In this document: positions 1 through 7,415 of the stretch, piece by piece
Layout: each line of letters begins with the position of its first letter
Numbering within the stretch: position 1 is the first letter of the stretch
Assembly (NCBI GenBank): GCA_965183855.1
Contig: CBCYMI010000002.1
Location: forward strand, 1 to 54,463
Source: CBCYMI01 sp965183855
GTDB taxonomy: Bacteria; Pseudomonadota; Alphaproteobacteria; Caulobacterales; Maricaulaceae
Length of the DNA stretch: 54,463 nucleotides
Reading direction: 5' to 3'
The notes under the pieces: generated by a model
Database searches by the model: none
Seen by the model: only the letters and a program-made list of their open reading frames with translations
Told to the model about the DNA's origin: nothing
Position numbers and translations under genes: made by a program

Positions 1-2
1 CT

Positions 3-467
3 ATTGTTGTTGAAGCAATCCTATTATCCGTTCCTTTTATTTTTATTATAGGGATGATTATGGAATTAAGCCTGGTTTTTTATATGCAGTCCCTTGTCAC
101 TGCAAGGTCTATAGTATTATCGAGACAAATCCAAACAGGGAAATTTCCCTTGATAACTCAAGCTAATATAGAAAGCTTTAAACAAAAATTCTGTCAAGAT
201 CCAAAATTCAATTTTGACTGTAATAAGCTTTCAATACACTATCAACCACTTCAGTCCAGAATTAATGAAGTCGAAAGCAATCAGGAAATTGATAATTCTC
301 AAACATCCTTTGAATTCGTTGAGCAAGGTAGAATTGCTGTTCTTTCAATTTATTATAAATGGGATTTTATTACTCCTTTTTTAGGAGATTTATCTAAACC
401 TAAAAACGAAAGAAATTTATCTATATCCTCAATTTCTTTTTTTAGAATTGAGCAATATTCGAATTAG
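3..467 (+). CDS. TadE-like pilus assembly protein (5' end outside window)
   Basis: The reading frame is open to the left edge, so the N-terminus is missing. In frame before the first visible ATG it reads VEAILLSVPFIFIIGMIMEL, then SLVFYMQSLVTARS. This is the TadE signature: a glutamate at the start of a hydrophobic segment that anchors a minor pilin of the tight-adherence (Flp) pilus, followed by a short periplasmic domain. The next gene, 38 bp on, has the same architecture, so this is the tail of a tad operon. The family is inferred from the hydrophobic segment and the context; the periplasmic part is not conserved enough to name further. Confidence 0.72.
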   Translation: MVVEAILLSVPFIFIIGMIMELSLVFYMQSLVTARSIVLSRQIQTGKFPLITQANIESFKQKFCQDPKFNFDCNKLSIHYQPLQSRINEVESNQEIDNSQTSFEFVEQGRIAVLSIYYKWDFITPFLGDLSKPKNERNLSISSISFFRIEQYSN

Positions 468-505
468 AAAAATAATAGAGATCTGTATACTATAAGGCAA
501 AGAAT

Positions 506-1075
506 ATGTTTAAATCTATATATACACGTTTAATCCGTTTCAAAAAGGATATAAAAGGAGGATTTTTAACAATAGAACTCATTATTCTTTTTCCAGTTCT
601 GATTCTTTTATTGTTTACTATTTTGGAAGTAACCCTGCTTTATTCTGCAAACCGTAGAGTTAATAGTGCTTTAGGTGAAACAGCAAACATTATTGCTGCA
701 GAAACAGAAATAAAAAAAAGCGATCTTGATTTGATTGTAAAAGGTGCAGCCCTAATGATTGGAGCCAAACCAGACGAAATCAAACTGGATGTGATCTCTA
801 TTTATATTGATGGAAACAAGCAAGCAAGCAGTAAGAGCCAATATAATAATGGTCACGTAACCTCGTCTTCAATTAATAATAATGCGAGCTTACCATCAGA
901 TATTAAAATCCCTGATGCAATGAATGAAGAAGAAACAGGATTAATCTATGTCAAGATAGACTATCAATATAAACCTAAAACCATGAGCGTCTTTTCCAAA
1001 AATTTTCTCAATATCCGCAAACAGACTTATTATAAAACACGCAGGAGTATTGCAACCAATTTTTCAACAAGTTAA
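506..1075 (+). CDS. TadE/TadG-family pilus assembly protein
   Basis: 189 residues. A basic N-terminus (about residues 1-18) precedes a GGFLTIELIILFPVLILLL segment (about 18-37) and then TILEVTLLYSANRRVNSAL. This is the TadE pattern, with a processing-type glycine, a Glu at +5-6 and one membrane helix. The remainder is periplasmic and rich in Ser/Asn. It is probably a pseudopilin needed for Flp pilus assembly or secretion in the inner membrane and periplasm. It follows another TadE-like gene by 38 bp, as expected in a tad operon. Its stop codon overlaps by a few bases the end of the decayed pabC on the other strand. Confidence 0.75.
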   Translation: MFKSIYTRLIRFKKDIKGGFLTIELIILFPVLILLLFTILEVTLLYSANRRVNSALGETANIIAAETEIKKSDLDLIVKGAALMIGAKPDEIKLDVISIYIDGNKQASSKSQYNNGHVTSSSINNNASLPSDIKIPDAMNEEETGLIYVKIDYQYKPKTMSVFSKNFLNIRKQTYYKTRRSIATNFSTS

Positions 1076-2017
1076 TTAGGTTTGGCAATCATATGCTTTA
1101 TGTTCTGAAAAATCTTATTTTGTTTAGAATCAAATATAAAATGATCGATTTTTGAAACAGGCATTACCCCTCTTAAACTATTGGTTAAAAAAACGGCATC
1201 CACCTGTTCAAGAATTCAGGCTTTATTCTTGTCTCTTTAACTGGAATTTTTCTTTTTTTAGCAAATTGAATAATTTTTTCTCTGATAATACCTGGCAAAA
1301 TTGCACACTCTTTTGCAGGTGTTAACAAAACCTCTTTTTTAATTAGAAATAAATTGGCAAGAGTTGAGCATGCCAAATAGCCCCGATCATCAAGCAATAT
1401 AAGATCATCTAACCCTATTTTCTGAGTTTTATGATACACAATCATAGAATCATATAATTAAGTGTTTTGTGGAAAGATGAAAGAGAAAAGCGATTACGCC
1501 TTACCTCAAATTCCCGAGTTCCAAAACAAGCTTTTTGATCTAATGCAAGATAAAGGGCAGAATTTATTTCAGGAAGATCCGAAAGTGTAATCATCATCCA
1601 GGGTTTTTCTTCCCATCTATTTTCAAGCCTCTTTTCCCTGGTCCCCTTGAAAGAGTAATCCGAATTGCACATTTAGTCTTTTGAGATGAATTATCATCTG
1701 AATGCAGGGCTGTTCTTTTTATTTTGAAAATTCTTTGTTTTTTGAAAACCCTGCCCTTTTTTGTTCATCTCAACCAGGTTTTGTATTATATCTACTAGTT
1801 TTTTGGTATTTGGTGGTGGTGGAAACTCAAAAACCTCACAGGAATGAGCCAATCTCGAACGGTGTTCAGACAAGAATTCAACCTGATTTCCATTCCAAAG
1901 GCAGGTTTCAAAAAGACCATCTCCTAACGTCAATCCTCGATCAAACGGAGAAATACACACCTGTTTAGATAAAAAATAGCTTCCATCAAACCAAATAAAA
2001 GGGAAAGAATGATTCAT
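1072..2017 (-). pseudogene. pabC: Decayed aminodeoxychorismate lyase (class IV aminotransferase)
   Basis: Pieces of one PLP-dependent class IV aminotransferase lie in order but in different frames. The N-terminus (from 2017) has FDRGLTLGDGLFET. A middle piece near 1671-1610 reads CAIRITLSRGPGKRG, the next frame (to about 1442) has RRNRFSLSSFHKTLNYM with the expected PLP lysine, then comes LLDDRGYLACSTLANLF (about 1380-1340), and finally VDAVFLTNSLRGVMPVSKID (about 1185-1120). At least four frame changes are needed, so no full protein can be made. PabC would release 4-aminobenzoate for folate, and the gene lies directly downstream of pabB in the same orientation, as in a pabBC operon. The class is certain; PabC is chosen over branched-chain aminotransferase from the context. 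Confidence 0.85.
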
Positions 2018-2087
2018 ATTATGGTTCTCAATATTCTTATAATAAACCTCAGAAAAGAGATAAAAACATCCTTTATCTTTAACTCTC

Positions 2088-2220
2088 CTAAACTGTTTTT
2101 AAAACAGGTTCGAGTACAAAAACTTTTATTTCTGTCTCATAATATTCATCTTTAGCATTTATCCTTGCAATAATATTTGCTTTTAAATAAATATTTCTTT
2201 CAGAGAGAGCATTTGCCTCT
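2088..2220 (-). repeat. Decayed tandem copy of the pabB 3' end
   Basis: This 132-bp stretch repeats the last 132 bp of pabB (2221-2352) at a constant offset of 132. A run of 39 bases is identical (2120-2158 versus 2252-2290), and the rest is diverged but still alignable. It stays in the pabB reading frame after the pabB stop codon. It encodes AKDEYYETEIKV, then ends in VLKT plus V and TAG, where pabB ends VLKTI and TAA. It is a tandem duplication whose outer copy is no longer needed as coding sequence. Confidence 0.85.
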
Positions 2221-3767
2221 TAAATTGTTTTTAAAACAGATTTGATTGCAGAAACTTTTATTTCTGTCTCATAATATTCATCTTTAGCATCTGAGTCTGC
2301 AACAATCCCTCCTCCTGAGCGAATAACACCTTTCCAAAGAGAATTTGAAGCATGCTTTCTTATTCTTTCAAAAGATAAAGAACGAATCATCACATTAAAC
2401 TCTGCTCTCTGATCAAAGCTAATATAACCAAGTGCACCACAATATCCATGACGTTTTATCTGCTCTATTTCTGAAATAATCTCCATTGCTCTAACTTTAG
2501 GAGCTCCTGTGATTGATCCCGCTGGAAAACATGCCCTTAAAATATCAAAGCCAGTATAATGCTCCTTTAAGCGAGACTGAATAACTGAAACCAGATGATG
2601 GACATTTTGATAGGTTTCAACTGCAAAAAGTTCCGTTGTGTGAACAGAACCAGAAATAGAAATTTTAGATAAATCATTGCGCATTAAATCAACAATCATC
2701 AAGTTTTCAGCACGATCCTTTTCACTGATAAACAGGTTTCTGGCAAGTGCATAATCTTGTTTTGGATCTTGTTTGCGCCTGCATGTTCCCTTAACTGGTC
2801 TTGTTTCAATAACCCCATCTCGATCTAACAAAAAAAAACGTTCTGGAGAATTTGTAAGAGCAATATGGTCTTCATTCAATCTTATATATCCTGAAAACGG
2901 CGCGGGACTTTTTTCAACCAATTTAACAAACACGTCAATAGGTGCCTGACCCTTAGGTAAAATCGTATCAAACTCCTGACTGATATTTGCCTGAAAAATA
3001 TCTCCTTGATGAATATAGTCAATGGTTTTATCTAATTGTTTTATATATGATTCACGAGCGGTTTTTTTCCTGAAAACAGATTCCTTATCCTTTGTTTTCG
3101 ATATATTCCAGACATGTTTTCTATGTTCCTGACTGGATGTTTTTTTATCCAATACTTGTCTTGATAAAACAGAATTTATGCCTGTTTCCACTTGATTGAA
3201 AAACGCCATAATTTTGTGATTTCTAATCATTTTGTCTTGTTTAAACCCTCCCCAGGAAAAAGCAATGCATTTTTGGTGTATATGATCAAAGCAAATTGCA
3301 GAATCATATAATCCAAGCGCCAAATCAGGCCAATCCTTTAATGCTGCCTCCAGTTTTGGAAGCTTTTCTAAATAATAGGACAAATCATAAGATAATAACC
3401 CGATCACCCCTCCGATAAAAGGAAGATGATAATGATGCATATGTTCAATTTCTTTTACAGGCAAATTATTTTGAACCAATTTCCAGTCTTTTTCAACAGA
3501 AGATAAAAATGCCCTATCTGTATTCCAATATTGACGTACGGGGTCAAAAGCTAAAATAGACCAAGATGCATTTAAATTCTGTTTTTTGTCTTCTGTGTTT
3601 AAATGAATGCCATGCGTTTCAAAAGAATCTGTTGGTTTCTTATAGACGAGATCCCGATATATTCTGGATTTGTTTTGTTTTCCAGATAAGAGAAGAACCA
3701 CACCATTTTTTTGGTTAAAAACAGATAATAATTTTTCTGGAGCAATATAGGGAAAAATCCTCAGCAT
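2220..3767 (-). CDS. pabB: Aminodeoxychorismate synthase component I
   Basis: 515 residues, chorismate-binding enzyme family. An N-terminal regulatory-type domain contains GGVIGLLSYDLSYYLEKLP (about 119-137). The catalytic domain runs from about 240: IHQGDIFQANISQ (252-264), RPVKGTCRRK (323-332), AENLMIVDLMRNDLSKI (353-369), FPAGSITGAPKVRAMEII (414-431) and GGGIVADSDAKDEYYET (485-501). The lysine at 326 in PVKGT is the nucleophile typical of PabB; anthranilate synthases have alanine there. The protein makes 4-amino-4-deoxychorismate for folate with a PabA-type amidotransferase not seen here. The pabC that should follow is broken, and a decayed copy of the pabB tail lies in the spacer. Confidence 0.93.
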   Translation of the reverse strand: MLRIFPYIAPEKLLSVFNQKNGVVLLLSGKQNKSRIYRDLVYKKPTDSFETHGIHLNTEDKKQNLNASWSILAFDPVRQYWNTDRAFLSSVEKDWKLVQNNLPVKEIEHMHHYHLPFIGGVIGLLSYDLSYYLEKLPKLEAALKDWPDLALGLYDSAICFDHIHQKCIAFSWGGFKQDKMIRNHKIMAFFNQVETGINSVLSRQVLDKKTSSQEHRKHVWNISKTKDKESVFRKKTARESYIKQLDKTIDYIHQGDIFQANISQEFDTILPKGQAPIDVFVKLVEKSPAPFSGYIRLNEDHIALTNSPERFFLLDRDGVIETRPVKGTCRRKQDPKQDYALARNLFISEKDRAENLMIVDLMRNDLSKISISGSVHTTELFAVETYQNVHHLVSVIQSRLKEHYTGFDILRACFPAGSITGAPKVRAMEIISEIEQIKRHGYCGALGYISFDQRAEFNVMIRSLSFERIRKHASNSLWKGVIRSGGGIVADSDAKDEYYETEIKVSAIKSVLKTI

Positions 3768-3832
3768 AACGAACCATTTTTATTAAATCATAAATGATCA
3801 AACCTGCATTAAAGAAAAAAATAAATTTCATA

Positions 3833-5227
3833 TTATCTAAAAGGAGGTTCATTAAATGCTCTCAGCTTTCTTGAATGCACTTCCCGTCCATTTTTTCTTA
3901 AAATTTCTATCGTACGAATTCCAATTCGCATATGTTCCGCAATTGATTGATCATAAAACTCCATTGCACTTCCAGGCAATTTAATTTCACCATGCAAGGG
4001 CTTGTCAGAGACACATAATAATGTCCCATATGGTACCCGATAGCGAAATCCATTTGCAGCAATCGTTGCAGATTCCATATCTGTTGCAATGGCTCTTGAT
4101 TGATTAAATACCAAAGCTTCTGTCTGATAGTCAAGCTCCCAATTACGACTTGCCTGTGTTACAATCGTTCCAGTTCTAACACGATGTTTTAACGCAGAAT
4201 CTGACTTGCCTGTAATTTCAGAAACACTTTGAACCAATGCTTGTTGAATCTCGGCAATTGGTGGAATTGGAATCTCAATAGGCAAAATAGTATCCAATAC
4301 ATGATCCTTACGGAGATAGGCATGCGCCAAAACATAATCCCCCAATCTTTGTGAATGTCTCAATCCGCCACAATGACCAATCATTAACCAGCAATGAGGT
4401 CTTAATACAGCAAGATGGTCTGTAATTGTTTTTGCATTCGAAGGACCAACTCCAATATTAATCAGGCTTATTCCCACATTATTTTTCGCTTTCAAATGAT
4501 ATGCGGGCATTTGAAAGCGATGCCATGGACTTTCTTCTATTAGCTTTCTTGCATTTTTAGTCTCAGATGTAATCTCAATAAAGCCTGGCAAGGAAAGAGA
4601 ATGATAAAATGAGCCATCATAAAGCTGGCTCATTGCCCAATCAATAAAACGATTAATATAACGGTGATAATTTGTAAATAAAATATAGTGTTGAACATCC
4701 CTAAACGCAGTTCCTGTATAATGTTGAATACGTTGTAGAGAATAATCTGTGCGTTCTGCTTCAAATAGAGATAAAGGCAAGCGACCATCATAACGCTTCT
4801 CATCGCGACCATTAATGATATGATCATTAATTCTACGAAGATTTGCATACGGAAAATGATGGGCTAAAATATCAGGCTTGGTTTTTCCTAAACGAATCTT
4901 ATCTTCTGTTTTAAGTACAAAATAATACGGGATCCTGCTCTTTCCCAATCCAACCTCTAATTGGATAGTATAGGATTCAGATAAAATGGATAATTGCTCT
5001 TTTAAATAAGGATAAAATAAATCAGGCTGAGTAATACTACACGCATAACATCCTGGTTGCGAAAACTTACCATAAGCACTGGATATGGGAGGAATGGGAT
5101 CTTGATGGGTATAGCTCACTCTTAATTCAGGATAAACATAATCCTGACGGTCTTTTAACTTCTGTTTTGATCCAGTTTTTACAAACCTATCAAGATCAGA
5201 TCTTAAAGCGTTCGACATTCTGATCAT
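3833..5227 (-). CDS. amn: AMP nucleosidase, N-terminal segment out of frame
   Basis: 464 residues from the first in-frame ATG; the family is usually about 480. It hydrolyses AMP to adenine and ribose 5-phosphate in the cytoplasm. Family motifs are continuous: an N-terminal AMP nucleosidase domain with YPELRVSY and RIQHYTGTAFRDVQHYILFT, then the nucleoside-phosphorylase-like domain with INIGVGPSNAKTITDHLA, RPHCWLMIGHCGGLRHSQR, DYVLAHAYLRKDHVLD, TDMESATIAANGFR and the C-terminal HSRKLRAFNEPPFR. The usual extreme N-terminus (a helix ending LYD..V..LR) lies in another frame just upstream (5196-5321), so one extra base near 5207 truncates or shifts the protein. The internal start at 5227 has only a weak ribosome-binding site, so the protein may be made short or poorly. 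Confidence 0.92.
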   Translation of the reverse strand: MIRMSNALRSDLDRFVKTGSKQKLKDRQDYVYPELRVSYTHQDPIPPISSAYGKFSQPGCYACSITQPDLFYPYLKEQLSILSESYTIQLEVGLGKSRIPYYFVLKTEDKIRLGKTKPDILAHHFPYANLRRINDHIINGRDEKRYDGRLPLSLFEAERTDYSLQRIQHYTGTAFRDVQHYILFTNYHRYINRFIDWAMSQLYDGSFYHSLSLPGFIEITSETKNARKLIEESPWHRFQMPAYHLKAKNNVGISLINIGVGPSNAKTITDHLAVLRPHCWLMIGHCGGLRHSQRLGDYVLAHAYLRKDHVLDTILPIEIPIPPIAEIQQALVQSVSEITGKSDSALKHRVRTGTIVTQASRNWELDYQTEALVFNQSRAIATDMESATIAANGFRYRVPYGTLLCVSDKPLHGEIKLPGSAMEFYDQSIAEHMRIGIRTIEILRKNGREVHSRKLRAFNEPPFR

Positions 5228-5321
5228 AAAGCTTTTTTAATCTGGATAATGCTTCTTCAACTGTTTTACAAAGAACAAATTCATCTTTTACTGGCACAGA
5301 ATTATACCCTGTTTCTTTCAT
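5196..5321 (-). pseudogene. Out-of-frame N-terminal segment of amn
   Basis: An ATG at 5321 opens 41 codons containing VEEALSRLKKLYDQNVER, which matches the start of AMP nucleosidases (for example the E. coli pattern ALDKLDALYEQSVVALRNAI). The frame then runs into TGA at 5196. Removing one T from the CTTTAAG around 5204-5210 would give NVERLRSDLDRFVKTG, joining it to the amn frame. This is therefore the lost 5' end of amn, either a real one-base insertion or an assembly or sequencing error. Confidence 0.8.
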
Positions 5322-5626
5322 TTAATTATCAGCATGTTTCAGATTAATATATAAACCAAAGTCAAAGTTTTTATTACTGAATTCCCTAAAACTATCATCA
5401 TTCCATATTTATAAATATCCTATTCCTTATCTCCATTATCCGGATATCTCACACCCTAAAGCCAGATCAAGGAAAAATCCTAAATCTGCTATCATCACTT
5501 TTTAAAATAGAAATCTCCTGCCTGGATATATCCAACATCTCAAAAAGAATACGCAATACATAAAGAATACGCAATGTGCATAAAGAAAAATATAAGATTT
5601 AGCCAGACTTTCTATATATAAAACAA
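5322..5626. other. Spacer between amn and nrdB with short duplication
   Basis: No coding sequence is seen in these 305 bases. Near 5548-5583 the string AAAGAATACGCAAT occurs twice in a row with small changes, a short tandem duplication of unknown meaning. No convincing terminator is visible downstream of nrdB. Confidence 0.5.
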
Positions 5627-6685
5627 TTATGAAACTTCTTGTTTTTTCTGCTCATCAAACATGGACCACACACCATCCTCGCCATACCATTCTCCCTGAG
5701 TTGCTCCTTTAGAATATTCCGTTGCTCTTGCTTCAAAGAAATTAGCATGCTCAACACCATTGAGAATCTCCGTTAACCAGGGCAATGGATGCTCTTTAAT
5801 TCCATAAAGTGTCGGTAGTTTCAATTGATTAAGACGCCAATCTGCTATATATCGGATATATGTTTTTATATCCTCAGCTGTCATTCCTTCAACAGGTCCC
5901 ATTTCAAAAGCAAGGTCAATAAAACGATCTTCAAGACCAACTACCGTTTTACAGCAATCAACAATATCATCTGCAACTGATTTGGTAACACACCCCGTTT
6001 CTTTTGCAAACGTATGATATAGTTTAATCATGCCTTCACAATGAAGGCTTTCATCTCTTACAGACCATGTTACAACTTGTCCCATTCCCTTCATTTTATT
6101 ATAACGAGGAAAATTTAATAGCATTGCAAAAGAAGCAAACAATTGAAGCCCTTCTGTAAACGCACCAAACATTGCAACCGTACGAGCAATATCTTCTATA
6201 GTTTCAACACCAAATTGCTGCATATAATCATGTTTATCAGACATTTCCTTATATTCAAGAAACGCACTAAATTCAGAATCAGGCATGCCAATCGTTTCTA
6301 ATAAAAGCGCATAGGCTGCAATATGAATTGTCTCCATATTGGAAAAAGCCGACATCATCATTTTAATCTCGGTTGGTTTAAAAACCTGTGAATACCGTTC
6401 CATATAATTATCATTGACTTCAACATCTGATTGCGTAAAAAAACGAAAGATATGAGTCAATAAATTCCGCTCATGATCATTTAAATTTGTTGCCCAATCC
6501 TTACAATCTTCCCCCATTGGAATCTCTTCGGGCATCCAGTGAACCTGTTGCTGTTTTTTCCAAAAATCATACGCCCACGGATACCGAAAAGGCTTATAAG
6601 AATAAGAAGGAGTCATTAATCCTGGAAGTGGTTTTCCAGAAGATCCAGAATCTGGTTTTGTATCAGGCAATACTATTTTAGACAT
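5627..6685 (-). CDS. nrdB: Ribonucleotide reductase class Ia, small subunit
   Basis: 352 residues, full length. It provides the tyrosyl radical and di-iron centre with which NrdA reduces ribonucleoside diphosphates. The ligands are visible with E. coli-like spacing: D87, E118 and H121 in METIHIAAY, E178, then E212 and H215 in RDESLHCEGM. The radical tyrosine is Y125, four residues after H121. The C-terminal tail, needed to dock on NrdA, is acidic and ends in GVWSMFDEQKKQEVS. The start at 6685 has AAGGA at a good distance. nrdA is not in this window. A candidate NrdR operator lies about 215 bp upstream. Confidence 0.96.
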   Translation of the reverse strand: MSKIVLPDTKPDSGSSGKPLPGLMTPSYSYKPFRYPWAYDFWKKQQQVHWMPEEIPMGEDCKDWATNLNDHERNLLTHIFRFFTQSDVEVNDNYMERYSQVFKPTEIKMMMSAFSNMETIHIAAYALLLETIGMPDSEFSAFLEYKEMSDKHDYMQQFGVETIEDIARTVAMFGAFTEGLQLFASFAMLLNFPRYNKMKGMGQVVTWSVRDESLHCEGMIKLYHTFAKETGCVTKSVADDIVDCCKTVVGLEDRFIDLAFEMGPVEGMTAEDIKTYIRYIADWRLNQLKLPTLYGIKEHPLPWLTEILNGVEHANFFEARATEYSKGATQGEWYGEDGVWSMFDEQKKQEVS

Positions 6686-6897
6686 AACGCTTTTCCTTAT
6701 CTGTTATGGTGATATTAAATCACTTGATGATTACGACTTTTTTGATCGAATTTTAAACGCCAGGATTACACTTTCTAGCATTTTCGAATCAGCAAACATA
6801 TTCTTAAATTATTTATACCTATTTAGCCAAAACAACCCAATAACAGGAAGATCAAACAGAAAAAAGGCTAAAATAAAAAATCGAATCTAACTATCAG

Positions 6898-6944
6898 CCA
6901 CTATATCTGGTATGTATTAAAAATCAATACCCAATATGTAGAAA
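6898..6944 (-). promoter_or_regulatory. Candidate tandem NrdR boxes upstream of nrdB
   Basis: Two sites match the 16-bp NrdR consensus acaCwAtATaTwGtgt: CCACTATATCTGGTAT (6898-6913) and ACCCAATATGTAGAAA (6929-6944). Their starts are exactly 31 bp apart, the three-helical-turn spacing typical of NrdR box pairs. The gene downstream is nrdB, the classic target. NrdR is an ATP/dATP-sensing repressor. The match is by eye, and the sites lie rather far (about 215 bp) from the start codon, which would imply a long leader. Confidence 0.6.
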
Positions 6945-7415
6945 AACATGCTTTTATTATTTATATAAAATATCATCAAGAAACGCTATTATTTTATCTC
7001 TTATAATCAATTTAAAAAGCATTTAATGATCAAAAACCAACCTATAAATGTGCCGATATCCACTCATAGATTATTAAAACAGATCTAAAAAACACCCATA
7101 ATCAGAAAATACCAGATAAAAATAATGCTTAAAAAACTTACAAAAAGATTTGTAATAAAAAGTATGTATAAATACTTGCAGGAAATATGCTGATTTTATA
7201 AAAGAATTAAATAAAATATTTACAATTATTAATCAAAAAGCAAATTATTTTAACTTTAACTAAAGACTAATTAATAATCATTATTAATTTTAGATTAAAT
7301 CGCAGAATAATGTGTATTATTTTATTTTTAAGTTGACATATTTATGTTTTAATATATCCATTATTTGTTTTTTTATTTGATTTTATTTTAAGTTTTTTTA
7401 TTAATGAGTTAAAAT
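6945..7415. other. Long AT-rich intergenic region
   Basis: No gene is seen. The region is extremely AT-rich and contains the probable promoter of the downstream surface-protein locus near 7333-7360. It separates divergent transcription units (nrdB on minus, the 741-residue protein on plus). Confidence 0.6.
7333..7360 (+). promoter_or_regulatory. Candidate sigma-70 promoter of the surface-protein locus
   Basis: TTGACA at 7333-7338 is a perfect -35 box. TATCCA at 7355-7360, 16 bp later, is a fair -10 box. The start codon of the next gene is 56 bp further on. AT-rich sequence throws up such matches, but a full TTGACA is uncommon in this region. Confidence 0.4.
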
